Assembly: GCA_910585265.1 (NCBI GenBank)
Contig: CAJUCA010000012.1
Coordinates: 1-60,240, forward strand
Reading direction: 5' to 3'
Length of the DNA: 60,240 bases
From: an uncultured Oscillospiraceae bacterium
GTDB lineage: Bacteria; Bacillota; Clostridia; Oscillospirales; Oscillospiraceae
Under the pieces are notes generated by a model. That model ran no database searches, was not told the DNA's origin, and saw nothing but the letters and a program-made list of their open reading frames with translations. The position numbers were made by a program, and so were the translations under genes. This document shows, in pieces, positions 50,559 to 59,710 of this stretch. The first letter of the stretch is position 1, and every line of letters begins with the position of its first letter.

Positions 50559-50575
50559 ATTAAGATTTAGCGTTG

Positions 50576-51037
50576 TTACCGCTTGTCGAAGGCGGGGTTG
50601 GTGAAGTAGATGTTTTTCTGATCCATCCGTTGCTTGGCAAGCTCGATGGCCTCGCCGAACCTCTGGAAGTGGACGATTTCCCGCTCCCGCAGGAAGCGGA
50701 TCACGTCGTTGACATCCGGGTCGTCGGACAGGCGGAGGATGTTGTCGTAGGTGAGGCGGGCTTTTTGCTCCGCCGCCAGATCCTCCGTCAGGTCGGCGAT
50801 GATATCGCCCGTGACCTGCATGGTAGAGGCGGACCAGGGATAGCCGGAGGCAAACTGGGGATAGACGCCTGTGGTGTGATCCACGAAGTAGGTGTCAAAG
50901 CCTGCGGTTTTGATCTGGCTGTCGCTCAGATTGCGGGTGAGCTGGTGGACGAGGGTGCCCACCATTTCCAGATGGCCCAGTTCCTCAGTCCCTACCAAGG
51001 GGCCAAAAAGTACCAGCAAAAAACCAGGTAATTTCAA
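50576..51037 (-). pseudogene. cotJC: 5'-truncated manganese catalase / spore coat protein CotJC
   Basis: From GTEELGHLEMVGTLVHQLT to the end the 153-residue frame matches the last two thirds of CotJC/Mn catalase, with metal ligands in EELGH and in REREIVHFQRF. The first 14 residues (MKLPGFLLVLFGPLV) do not belong to the family, and about 60 residues bearing the first Mn ligand are missing. The break is at about 50997. No ribosome site of quality precedes its ATG. cotJA and cotJB, the usual neighbours, are absent. The terminator is intact, so this looks like the end of a gene cut by a rearrangement. Confidence 0.75.
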
Positions 51038-51283
51038 CGGGTGTAATGGGAAAATACTTCGCAGATTTTCACATATTGAAGTGAGCCGCCGAAAATACCC
51101 AAGGGCGGGGGAGACGCTTATTCTTCAGAAGGACAAGCCCTGCTGGGAGGTTTGCGTCTGTGTGGCGCTCCCGGAGTAACGTAAAAAGAAGCGGCGCGCT
51201 TATCTTGACTTTTGGGATAAAAGCTAATATCATGAAGAAACCGGCAGAGGTGCCGACAAACCATCTGAAAGCGGTGTTTTGCC
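51038..51283. other. Intergenic stretch bordering the cotJC break
   Basis: No gene is seen here. The segment is more AT-rich than its surroundings and holds the promoter of the next gene. Nothing in it resembles the lost start of cotJC, nor an insertion sequence end. Confidence 0.5.
51205..51233 (+). promoter_or_regulatory. Promoter of the ABC-class ATPase gene
   Basis: TTGACT and TATCAT are 17 bases apart, about 50 bases before the start codon. Confidence 0.7.
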
Positions 51284-52990
51284 ATGAAAACAGCGGAAGA
51301 ACTGCGCTCTGCCCTACGGGCCATCGACCACAGGAGCTATCCCGCCTACAAATCCCTAGCGGGGAGCTGGTTCTTTGGAACCTATATGCTGAACATTGAG
51401 CACGTCCAGGGGGACCCCTTCGCCGCGCCGTCCCAACTTAGCGTAACTGTGGACAACCGGACAGCGGGCTTCCTGGTAAACTGCTGGGAAACCCCGTGGA
51501 ACCGTACGGCGTTGGAGGACTACCTTCTTCGCCGCTTTGCCCGTCAGGCGGGGCGGTTCTCCCGGCAGGCGAAGGGCTCCGGCAAAAGCGGTGTGCTGGC
51601 AGTCACCACCCCCGGCCGGGAGGTATTGGAGCGGACGGACTGCCAGGTGCGTGCCGGGGCCGTCACCCTGCGTTTCGAGGTGGGCTTTCCCGCCAATGGA
51701 CGGACCATCAACGCCCGGGAATTGGAAAAAATCCTCTTTGACTTTCTTCCTGTCTGCGTGGAGCAGGGCCTGCTATATGCCAGCGCCCCCAAAGGGGAAG
51801 TGGAGCAGATCATCCATTTGGCGGAGGACCAGCATTTCATCCGGGAGGAGCTGGCCCGGCTGGAGCTAGCCGCTTTCGTGGCGGACGGGTCCGTCCTGCC
51901 CCGGGAGAGCGGTGTGTCCGATCGGCCCATGAAAAACGCCGTGCCCTTCCAGGCCCCGGAGTCCATGGCGGTGACCCTGGAGCTACCCCACCGGGGCCCG
52001 GTCCGGGGCATGGGGATGCGCCGGGGGATCACTCTCATCGCCGGAGGGGGCTATCACGGAAAATCCACCCTGCTGAAAGCCTTGGAGCGGGGCGTCTACG
52101 ACCACATTGCCGGGGACGGTAGGGAGTACGTCATCACCGACGCCACCGCCGTGAAGATCCGGGCAGAGGACGGCCGTAAGGTGACGGACACCGACATCTC
52201 CCTGTTTATCAACCATCTGCCCAGCGGGCGGGACACCACGGAATTCTCCACCCTGGACGCCAGCGGCAGCACTTCCCAGGCGGCCAACATCGCCGAGGCC
52301 CTGGAGGCAGGGAGCCGGGTGCTGCTCATGGACGAGGACACCTCCGCCACCAACTTCATGGTGCGGGACGAGTTGATGCAGGCGGTAATCGCCCGGGACC
52401 AGGAGCCCATTACCCCGTTCTTGGAACGGGCGCTGGATCTGTGGCAGAAGGCCGGGGTGTCCCTGATTCTGGTGGTTGGAAGCTGCGGAGCCTATTTCCA
52501 CATCGCGGACAAGGTGGTGCAGATGGACGCCTACCACGCTCGGGACATCACCGCCCAGGCCAAGGCGGCGCTGGAAGGGCATCCTGTCCCTGGCCTGACC
52601 GCACCCGGGTTCCACCTGCCCGCCGGGAACCGGGTGATCGACCTGTCTGGGGACAGCCAGACCCGGAAGAATTACCGGGGGGACGGCTATCGGCAGGAGC
52701 GGTTGAAGGTCAAGTGCTTCGGCAAAACCGCCTTCTCGGTGGGTGACCGGGAGCTGGACCTGCGCTATGTGGAGCAGCTGGTGGACGGTGGCCAGACCCG
52801 GGCGCTGGCCTATATGGCACGCTATGCCCGAGAGCACCTGGCGGGCCGGAACGTGGATGACATTGTGGCTACGCTGGCGAAGCTCATAGGGGAGAAGGAC
52901 CTGGGGGCGGTCTGCGGCGGCGGAGTGGTTCCCGCGGGACTGACCATGCCCCGGATACAAGAGATTTTCGCCTGCTTTGACCGGTATTGA
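51284..52990 (+). CDS. Predicted ATPase of the ABC class
   Basis: The 568-residue protein fits the ABC_ATPase (PF09818-type) family. It starts with the family's YPAYKSLAGSWFFGTYML and HVQGDPFAAPS, then has Walker A GGGYHGKST and a Walker B block RVLLMDEDTSATNFMVRD. The dedicated loop LPSGRDTTEFSTLDASGST is also typical. The protein is cytoplasmic with no transporter partner. The family's role is unknown. The gene is alone on its strand and converges with the AmrS gene. Confidence 0.9.
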   Translation: MKTAEELRSALRAIDHRSYPAYKSLAGSWFFGTYMLNIEHVQGDPFAAPSQLSVTVDNRTAGFLVNCWETPWNRTALEDYLLRRFARQAGRFSRQAKGSGKSGVLAVTTPGREVLERTDCQVRAGAVTLRFEVGFPANGRTINARELEKILFDFLPVCVEQGLLYASAPKGEVEQIIHLAEDQHFIREELARLELAAFVADGSVLPRESGVSDRPMKNAVPFQAPESMAVTLELPHRGPVRGMGMRRGITLIAGGGYHGKSTLLKALERGVYDHIAGDGREYVITDATAVKIRAEDGRKVTDTDISLFINHLPSGRDTTEFSTLDASGSTSQAANIAEALEAGSRVLLMDEDTSATNFMVRDELMQAVIARDQEPITPFLERALDLWQKAGVSLILVVGSCGAYFHIADKVVQMDAYHARDITAQAKAALEGHPVPGLTAPGFHLPAGNRVIDLSGDSQTRKNYRGDGYRQERLKVKCFGKTAFSVGDRELDLRYVEQLVDGGQTRALAYMARYAREHLAGRNVDDIVATLAKLIGEKDLGAVCGGGVVPAGLTMPRIQEIFACFDRY

Positions 52991-53001
52991 TGCTTGCCCC
53001 C

Positions 53002-53829
53002 TCAACAGTTCCCCGTGTAGACGTAGGTCAGCCAGATACGGGCTTCGTCCGCCAGCCGGTAAACGTCCTCCACCGGGGTGGGCGGGCGGTCTTGCATTTC
53101 GTATTGAGGGAAGAACCGGGACAGGTGCAGGGGAATATCTGGATTCACCGACGCCAGCCATTGGGCCAGGGCGTGAATTTCCGCCACGCTGTCGTTTTCG
53201 CCGGGGACCAGCAGGGTGGTGACCTCCACATGGCACCGCTCCGCCGCCAGGGTGATGGAGCGCTTCACGGTGTCCAGATCGCCGCCCAGGCGGCGGTACC
53301 ACGCCAGGGTGAAGCCCTTGAGGTCGATGTTGGTGGCATCCAGGAGGGAGAGAAGTTCCCGCCAGGGCTGTTCCGCAATGGTGCCATTGGTGACCAGCAC
53401 ATTGTCCATGCCCCGATCATGGACAAGGGCGGCGCAGTCCCGGACGTACTCGTAGCCCACCAGAGGCTCGTTGTAGGTATACGCCACGCCGATGTTTCCC
53501 TGGGAAATCAGCTCTTCTGCTTTGTCCGCCAGCTGCTCCGGGGACACGTCCACCGTCCGGATCATACCGTCCCCGGCCATGGAAATCTCATGGTTTTGAC
53601 AGAAGGAACAGCGGAGGTTGCAGCCGAAGCTGCCCACAGATAGAATCAGGCTCCTGGGCCGGAAACGGCGCAGGGGCTTTTTTTCGATGGGATCCAGGGC
53701 CAGGCTGGTGAGCTTTCCGTAGTTCAGCGGCACAACGGCCCCATCCCGGCAGATCCTGGCCCGACAGAAGCCGGTCTGTCCCTCTGCCAATTCGCAGCGG
53801 TGGAAGCACAATTCACATCTCGCGCTCAT
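53002..53829 (-). CDS. amrS: AmmeMemoRadiSam system radical SAM enzyme
   Basis: The 275-residue protein has the radical SAM cluster motif with Cys70, Cys74 and Cys77 (CNLRCSFC), preceded by a Cys-rich N-terminus (CELCFHRCELAEGQTGFC) typical of this family and PflA-like enzymes. It contains AYTYNEPLVGYEYVRD and ends YVYTGNC. The family always occurs with Memo and AMMECR1 proteins; the reaction is unknown, perhaps modification of RNA or protein. Its ATG overlaps the stop of the Memo-AMMECR1 gene (ATGA). Confidence 0.93.
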   Translation of the reverse strand: MSARCELCFHRCELAEGQTGFCRARICRDGAVVPLNYGKLTSLALDPIEKKPLRRFRPRSLILSVGSFGCNLRCSFCQNHEISMAGDGMIRTVDVSPEQLADKAEELISQGNIGVAYTYNEPLVGYEYVRDCAALVHDRGMDNVLVTNGTIAEQPWRELLSLLDATNIDLKGFTLAWYRRLGGDLDTVKRSITLAAERCHVEVTTLLVPGENDSVAEIHALAQWLASVNPDIPLHLSRFFPQYEMQDRPPTPVEDVYRLADEARIWLTYVYTGNC

Positions 53830-55214
53830 GTGTGCCGCACCACCTCAAACCGTTCCAGGGTGTACTTCTCCTGAGTGCTGATACCGCCCTTCTGGCGGGC
53901 GATATCAATTTGCTGTTCCACCGTGTCCACGCCGTCCAGGTCGGGGAGCAGCAGACCCCGGCGGTTTCCGCAGGACACAATGACACCATATTTTTTCACG
54001 TCCATCTGGGCGGGGGAGGAGATGGGCTCCGGCTCTCCCAGTACGTCCACGCTGTATTCCAGCTGATCCAGTTCCCCGGTGCCTACAGGCGGGAAGCGGG
54101 GGTCCCGCGCCCCGGCGGACACGGCGTTCTGTACGATCTCCCAGGCCACGCTGGCGGTGGTAGGCCCGGCGGTGCCGATGCAGCCCCGGAGCTGCCCGTG
54201 GGCGTGGAGGGATACAAAGGCCCCGGCGGTCTTGGTTGTCATCCCGGCAGGAAGGCCGTCCGGCAGATGTTCCATCCGTTTGCCCGTCCGCACATAGGTT
54301 TCCAGTGACAGCCGGGCCAGCCGCACCCAGGGGTCCTCCGCGGCCTTGCGCTCCGCGAGGCGGATACGCTCCATCTCCTCGCACTGGGCGGCAAACCGGC
54401 GGTTCTCGTCCGGGCCGGTGACGGTGAAAACGGCCACGCCATAGCCTACGCCGGTGACGCCCTCATAGCTGAGCAGTTCCGGCATCACGCCCAGGCCGTC
54501 CAGCGCCCCGGCCATGATCTGGAAGGAACGTAGGCCGCACTCCGCCGCCCGGTCGCACAGGGCCGGGTCCATGGTGAGAAATTGCAGGAAGTCCCCGGAT
54601 TCCATGGCGGCGGTGACCCGGCGGTCGAACACCGGCCCCTCCGGGGCATAGCCATAGGGGCCGTCGTCCCGGAGCTTGTGGGACAGGTCGCCGCTGGCCA
54701 CAAACACCGCCCTGCGGCCCAGCTTGTCCACTGCTTTCGCAATACACTGTCCCAGTTGATAATGCTGTAAAGGAAAAAAGCCTGACAGGCCAATACGAAG
54801 AATGGGGCAGGTGCTCCTGGCCTCCCGGAGGAAATAGAGGGGCAGGAATGTGCCGTGGTCCAGGGACGGGTCTCGCTCCCCCAGCGTTCCGGCCTGGAGG
54901 CCCGCCGCCTCGGCCCGACGGATCAACTCCTGCCGAAGTTCTGCGTCATACTTCACCGAAAGCTGTGTCTGAGGTGCGCCGAAGGAGGCCATGCTCCCGG
55001 ACGCGCCCGAGCCGGGGGAGATGTGGAAATAGTCGGCGTACATGACGGCGTGCGGGGATGAGATGATCAAAACCTCCGGCTCCCATTCCGCCACCCGCCG
55101 GGCGGCAGCGCGGTACGCGTCAATGGTGGCCTGGACCTGTTGCTTCTGGCCCCGGCCTACGGTGGGGATGATGAGAGGGGGGTGTGGTACAATGACGGCT
55201 CCGATCATTGGCAT
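53826..55214 (-). CDS. Memo-AMMECR1 fusion protein
   Basis: The 462-residue protein joins the two partners of the AmmeMemoRadiSam system. Residues 1 to about 270 are Memo-like, a LigB-type dioxygenase fold with IVPHPPLIIP, IISSPHAV, SLDHGTFLPLYFL and ASGDLSHKL, whose His residues could bind metal. Residues from about 285 are AMMECR1-like, with GAFVSLHAHGQLRGCIGT and ARDPRFPPV. ATG 55214 follows AAGGAGCGATC. The fused form makes a physical complex of the two very likely. It lies between an EamA gene and amrS on one transcript. Confidence 0.92.
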   Translation of the reverse strand: MPMIGAVIVPHPPLIIPTVGRGQKQQVQATIDAYRAAARRVAEWEPEVLIISSPHAVMYADYFHISPGSGASGSMASFGAPQTQLSVKYDAELRQELIRRAEAAGLQAGTLGERDPSLDHGTFLPLYFLREARSTCPILRIGLSGFFPLQHYQLGQCIAKAVDKLGRRAVFVASGDLSHKLRDDGPYGYAPEGPVFDRRVTAAMESGDFLQFLTMDPALCDRAAECGLRSFQIMAGALDGLGVMPELLSYEGVTGVGYGVAVFTVTGPDENRRFAAQCEEMERIRLAERKAAEDPWVRLARLSLETYVRTGKRMEHLPDGLPAGMTTKTAGAFVSLHAHGQLRGCIGTAGPTTASVAWEIVQNAVSAGARDPRFPPVGTGELDQLEYSVDVLGEPEPISSPAQMDVKKYGVIVSCGNRRGLLLPDLDGVDTVEQQIDIARQKGGISTQEKYTLERFEVVRHT

Positions 55215-55258
55215 TTTGATCGCTCCTTCATAAGAAAACATTGGCAAGTGGAATCGCT

Positions 55259-55672
55259 TCACAGAACCATAACCAGCGTGCCTGCGCCAATCAGGAGGCA
55301 TCCAATGACGGACTTGGGCGTGAACTTCTCGTGGAGAAACACCCCCGCCATCACCAGCGTGATGACCACGCTCAGCTTGTCGATGGGCACCACCTTGGAC
55401 ACCTCGCCGATTTGGATGGCCCGGTAGTAGCACAGCCAGGACGCGCCGGTGGCCAGCCCGGATAAAATGAGAAACAGCCAGCTTTTCCGGCTGATCTCCG
55501 CAATGCCGACCTGGGTGTTGGTGAGGAACACCATGCCCCAGGCCATAGCGACTACCACCATGGTGCGGATGGCGGTGGCCAGGTTGGAGTTGACGCCGTC
55601 GATCCCCACCTTGGCAAGGATGGAGGTGAGTGCGGCAAATACGGCGGACAGCAGCGCAAAAATGAACCACAT
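55259..55672 (-). CDS. Small EamA/DMT-family membrane protein
   Basis: The 137-residue protein has about five hydrophobic helices and makes up a single EamA domain, half the usual ten-helix DMT exporter. It includes FALLSAVFAALTSILAKVGI, WLCYYRAIQIGEVSKVVPID and HEKFTPKSVIGCLLIGAG. Such half-size members work as dimers. Substrate unknown. ATG 55672 follows TAGGAGCGATAGAC. It is first in the transcript leading to the Memo-AMMECR1 and amrS genes. Confidence 0.87.
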   Translation of the reverse strand: MWFIFALLSAVFAALTSILAKVGIDGVNSNLATAIRTMVVVAMAWGMVFLTNTQVGIAEISRKSWLFLILSGLATGASWLCYYRAIQIGEVSKVVPIDKLSVVITLVMAGVFLHEKFTPKSVIGCLLIGAGTLVMVL

Positions 55673-55702
55673 GTCTATCGCTCCTATGCAGATTCTGCCC
55701 AT

Positions 55703-55731
55703 AGTGTAGCACGCCAGAGGCTACTTTACAA
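55703..55731 (-). promoter_or_regulatory. Promoter of the EamA-Memo-AmrS operon
   Basis: TTGTAA (55731-55726) and TACACT (55708-55703) are 17 bases apart on the minus strand. Confidence 0.65.
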
Positions 55732-55751
55732 TCCTGAACTTGTATGAGGTA

Positions 55752-55780
55752 TTTTCAAGAGAAGGATTATGTGATAAAAT
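55752..55780 (+). promoter_or_regulatory. Weak candidate promoter of the mcrBC module
   Basis: TTTTCA and TAAAAT are 17 bases apart, about 70 bases before the mcrB start. It is far from consensus. Confidence 0.35.
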
Positions 55781-55850
55781 GACAAATACAATGCTGATGC
55801 TGCCAACAAGCAGGAGAAAACGATCAATGCGTCGAGAAGGAGTGCTGAGC

Positions 55851-58361
55851 GTGACAGGCAATCAGATGTTAATTATCGATCAATTTCGGGAATGCTTAAA
55901 GGATGTGCCTTTGGGGACGAGGATGAAGCGGCAAGAGATTATTGATCTTGTCCATGAAAAATTTGGAACGAACCCCTCCGGTATTATCCCCAGCGACTAT
56001 TGCTACAATATGATGAATCAGGGGATTTCTGATCATCATGCGGCTTTTTTCCTGAACGTTGGAACCGGCCTCTATGAGTATGTCGGCGAGGGGTACCGCC
56101 GCCCCACGATTGAGGATGTTATTTCTGCGTACAAGGCAGACTTTCCCCGCAGGGATGATGAGGAACGGTATAAATGGGAGGTAATCAGCCGCTACAAAAA
56201 GCATTGGAATATAGAGACTGAGGATTTTGCCGGGATGCTTCGGGAGGCATTGCGCTGGGCAGGGGAGAAGTATAAGCGTCCGCGGGACGGTAAACAGGAC
56301 GGCGGAAATTTGCTGACCTCCTCCATGTACTATCCCTACAAAATGATCTGTGCTTTTGCCCTGCAGGAGCCGGAAACTGTCCGAAAGCTGTTCAGAATTC
56401 TTTTGGATGAGAGCAGGCCGTTGTCCCTGCGATATACTGAATTTCGGGATGGCTGTGATAAATGTCTGGAGCGGTATCGAAACTCTGATCCAAGCCGAAG
56501 AAAGGCAAATAATCACTATCAGGATTTACGGGCAATTTCCGTTTATCTTGCATTTGAGTATCCTGAGAAATACTATCTCTACAAATATACAATGTATAAA
56601 GACTTTGCGAATCTGCTGGGTTTCCAATCGATTCGGCAGACGACCCAAGGGAGTAAAGCCGAACTGGCACTGACGGAATACAGCAAACTTTGCGAAAAAG
56701 TTCTGGAAGCTGTCCAAAAGGATGCCGGTCTGCGGGAGATGAGCAAGGCACGGCTGGACGAAGCTTGCTATCAGGATCCGGCATTCCATCTTCTGACGAT
56801 GGACATTATCTATTATGGCAGCCAGCTGGCGCAAGAGGAGGCATGCAAGGTGAGCGGAATTCTCAGTGGGCAGGGGAGCTCTAGGGTAGACACTGGCAAG
56901 AACACGATTTTATATGGCCCTCCCGGCACCGGAAAGACCTATCACACTGTGATCTATGCAGTTGCCATCATCGAAAATAAACCCTTGGCCGAGATTCAGT
57001 CGGAACCGTATGAGAATGTGATCAAACGCTATGGTGGCTATAAAGCGGACGGCCTGATTGAGTTCACTACCTTCCACCAGTCCTATGGATATGAGGAGTT
57101 CATTGAGGGGATCAGGCCGATTATGGAGCAGGGGGATGAGGACGCAAAAGGGATTGAATATGAAATCGCTCCCGGCGTTTTCAAATCCTTTTGTGATCGT
57201 GCAAGCCAGCCAATCGCAAAGCAGGATCGCCAGGGATTCGGGCTGAATGATGCTCCCGTTGTGTGGAAGGTGTCCCTGTGGGGAACGGGAGAGAATCCTG
57301 TCAGGACAGAATGCATGGAGAATAACCATATTCGGATTGGCTGGGACGGCTATGGGGAGATGATTACAGACGAAACCGAGTATTTTGACGGCGGCCGTAA
57401 TGTCTTGAATGCCTTTATAAATCGGATGAAGGTGGGTGATCTGGTATTTTCCTGCTATAGCTCGACTACTGTTGACGCGATCGGTGTGGTCACGGGCGAA
57501 TACGAATGGCATGACGAATACGAGGAACTTAAGAGGTTGAGACAGGTAAAGTGGCTGGTAAAAGGCATCTATGAAGATATCACCACGTTGAATGGCGCAA
57601 CGATGACACTCGCTTCAGTCTACAGACTCAATATTTCTGCCGCTGATGCAATGGCGTTGGTGTTGAAGCATTTTAAAGGCCAGCCCAAAGCACAGCCAAA
57701 CAGCAATTATGTCTTTGTGATTGATGAGATCAACCGTGGCAATATTTCCAAAATTTTTGGGGAGTTGATCACACTGATGGAACCGTCGAAGCGGATCGGG
57801 CAGCCGGAAGGGACAACGGTCAAATTGCCATATTCACAAAAACCCTTCGGTATCCCGGATAACGTGTATCTGATTGGCACCATGAACACGGCCGACCGCT
57901 CCATCGCAACCATAGATACAGCCCTGCGCCGCCGCTTCCGATTTAGGGAAATGCAGCCTGATCCCAAAGTGCTGGAGGGCGTCAGCGTGGAGGATATCTC
58001 CATCAAGGAGCTGTTGGAACGCATGAACAAAAAAATAACCGTCCTCTATGACCGGGAACATACGATTGGCCATGGTTATTTTATGCCGCTCAAGGATAAC
58101 CCGGCTATTGAGCAGTTAGCGGATATCTTTGAGAATCAAATCATACCGCTGCTCCAGGAGTATTTCTACGATGACTATGAAAAGATCCGGCTTGTGCTGG
58201 GCGACAACAACAAAGATACGCAGGCAGAACAGTTCATTATCGCGAGAAGCATTAACTGCCCGGAGCTGTTCGGCAATACGGATATGGACTTGGAGGAAGC
58301 TTTCTCTTATGAGATCAACCGGGCCGCTTTTGACAACATCAATGCTTACCGCTCTATTTAG
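55851..58361 (+). CDS. mcrB: McrB-type AAA+ GTPase with an EVE-like insert
   Basis: The 836-residue protein has a helical/winged N-terminus with a PSDYCYN motif, which may read DNA, then an AAA+ motor. The motor has Walker A GPPGTGKT at residues 356-363, Walker B FVIDEINRGNISKIFGELI from about 622, and the McrB signature MNTADRSIATID with RRRFRF. Between Walker A and Walker B, about residues 467-573, lies an insert starting VVWKVSLWG and including VGDLVFSCYSSTTVDAIGVV, which looks like an EVE/PUA-type modified-base reader. McrB uses GTP to drive DNA movement and recruits McrC. GTG 55851 follows AAGGAG by eight bases; ATG 55827 is an alternative. Base content is more AT-rich than the flank. 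Confidence 0.88.
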   Translation: MTGNQMLIIDQFRECLKDVPLGTRMKRQEIIDLVHEKFGTNPSGIIPSDYCYNMMNQGISDHHAAFFLNVGTGLYEYVGEGYRRPTIEDVISAYKADFPRRDDEERYKWEVISRYKKHWNIETEDFAGMLREALRWAGEKYKRPRDGKQDGGNLLTSSMYYPYKMICAFALQEPETVRKLFRILLDESRPLSLRYTEFRDGCDKCLERYRNSDPSRRKANNHYQDLRAISVYLAFEYPEKYYLYKYTMYKDFANLLGFQSIRQTTQGSKAELALTEYSKLCEKVLEAVQKDAGLREMSKARLDEACYQDPAFHLLTMDIIYYGSQLAQEEACKVSGILSGQGSSRVDTGKNTILYGPPGTGKTYHTVIYAVAIIENKPLAEIQSEPYENVIKRYGGYKADGLIEFTTFHQSYGYEEFIEGIRPIMEQGDEDAKGIEYEIAPGVFKSFCDRASQPIAKQDRQGFGLNDAPVVWKVSLWGTGENPVRTECMENNHIRIGWDGYGEMITDETEYFDGGRNVLNAFINRMKVGDLVFSCYSSTTVDAIGVVTGEYEWHDEYEELKRLRQVKWLVKGIYEDITTLNGATMTLASVYRLNISAADAMALVLKHFKGQPKAQPNSNYVFVIDEINRGNISKIFGELITLMEPSKRIGQPEGTTVKLPYSQKPFGIPDNVYLIGTMNTADRSIATIDTALRRRFRFREMQPDPKVLEGVSVEDISIKELLERMNKKITVLYDREHTIGHGYFMPLKDNPAIEQLADIFENQIIPLLQEYFYDDYEKIRLVLGDNNKDTQAEQFIIARSINCPELFGNTDMDLEEAFSYEINRAAFDNINAYRSI

Positions 58362-58400
58362 TGATGACACGGGTGTAAAAAGGTGTATTGAGGTATCGCT

Positions 58401-59687
58401 ATGAACAAAAGGAATCTGATCCCCATCAGAGAATATGAATCTTTTGTATCAGACAGGGAGGCAGCCGGGTGTATCACCTTGCCGGAACACACGTTTGAGC
58501 AGCTTGAGAAATTTCTGCTTTTGAACCGGGGCAGGGGGGATGACGCGCTGGAGCTGATGGGCCTGTCGGCCCGCAAAGGGATTGGCAAAATGATCACCGC
58601 AAAAAATTACATCGGCCTCATCGCGATGAATGATGGCACCATGATTGAGATCCTTCCAAAGATTTGTTCCAAAACGGGCGATGGAGATAGCCGGGTCAAA
58701 AGGCTGGTCGTAGAGATGTTGAGGTCACTTCGCGATATGCCCTACAAATCTGTCCAGACCGCCCACGTCAACGTTGATAGGATGAACCTCTTTGAAATTT
58801 TCATCAGAATGTTCCTTGATGAAGTGTTCGCCATCGTCAAGCGCGGCTTGCAAAGCGGCTATAAAGCGGTGGAATCCAACGAGAACACGGTGAAAGGGAA
58901 GATCGTTTTCCCGGAACATATCAAACGGAATTTCGCCCACAAAGAGCGTACATTTGTAAAGTTCGACGAATTCAACCATAACCGTCCGGAAAACAAGCTG
59001 ATCAAAGCGGCGCTATTGTATCTTTACCGCAAAACAACGTCCATTCGGAATAAAGCGGATATAAAAACCCTATTGAACATGTTTGCCGGGGTGGATGCTT
59101 CGACAGACCATGAGGGGGACTTTATAAAATGCGTTTCGGAGCGGAACATGTGGGATTATGAAACGGCACTTCTCTGGTGCAGGGTATTCCTCACAGGCAG
59201 GAGCTTTACTTCCTTTGCCGGATCCGAGGTGGCTTACGCCCTGCTTTTCCCAATGGAAATCCTGTTTGAACGTTTTGTTGCCCTAAAACTCAAAAAGCTC
59301 TTATCGGGAAACGAGTTCCAGGTATCTGTCCAGGACAGGACATATCACCTGTTTGACGATCCGGACAAACGTTTTTCCATGAGGCCGGATATCGTTGTAA
59401 GACGCAAATCAGATGGGGTCATTTTTGTCATGGACACCAAATGGAAGCTCCTGTCCAATGCAAAAGCCAACTACGGCATTGCCCAAGCGGATATGTACCA
59501 GATGTATGCCTATCAGAAAAAGTACGCCGCAAACTCTGTTATCCTGCTTTATCCGATGACAGATATGGTATCGGATAAGGCCATTGAGTTTCACTCTGGC
59601 GATGGTGTTACTGTACGGGTCATGTTTCTTGATTTGTTTGAGCTGGCAGGGAGCCTAAAGAAAATATACACACTGCTTAAAAACTAA
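58401..59687 (+). CDS. mcrC: McrC-type restriction nuclease subunit
   Basis: The 428-residue protein matches McrC: an N-terminal arm that contacts McrB, a central VKGKIVFPEHIKRNF and FNHNRPENKLIKAAL, and a C-terminal PD-(D/E)xK nuclease with Asp330 (MRPDIVVR) and Asp345-x-Lys347 (VMDTKWK). In this family Asp often replaces Glu. It cuts DNA at modified sites when bound to McrB. It starts 39 bases after mcrB with no clear promoter between, so both are one operon. Confidence 0.92.
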   Translation: MNKRNLIPIREYESFVSDREAAGCITLPEHTFEQLEKFLLLNRGRGDDALELMGLSARKGIGKMITAKNYIGLIAMNDGTMIEILPKICSKTGDGDSRVKRLVVEMLRSLRDMPYKSVQTAHVNVDRMNLFEIFIRMFLDEVFAIVKRGLQSGYKAVESNENTVKGKIVFPEHIKRNFAHKERTFVKFDEFNHNRPENKLIKAALLYLYRKTTSIRNKADIKTLLNMFAGVDASTDHEGDFIKCVSERNMWDYETALLWCRVFLTGRSFTSFAGSEVAYALLFPMEILFERFVALKLKKLLSGNEFQVSVQDRTYHLFDDPDKRFSMRPDIVVRRKSDGVIFVMDTKWKLLSNAKANYGIAQADMYQMYAYQKKYAANSVILLYPMTDMVSDKAIEFHSGDGVTVRVMFLDLFELAGSLKKIYTLLKN

Positions 59688-59710
59688 TGCGGTAAATACA
59701 AGGAAGATGG

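Noticed and set aside
51038..51283. Small frames next to the cotJC remnant as a new gene
   Set aside because: They have no ribosome site or family features and overlap a promoter; they do not supply the missing CotJC start.
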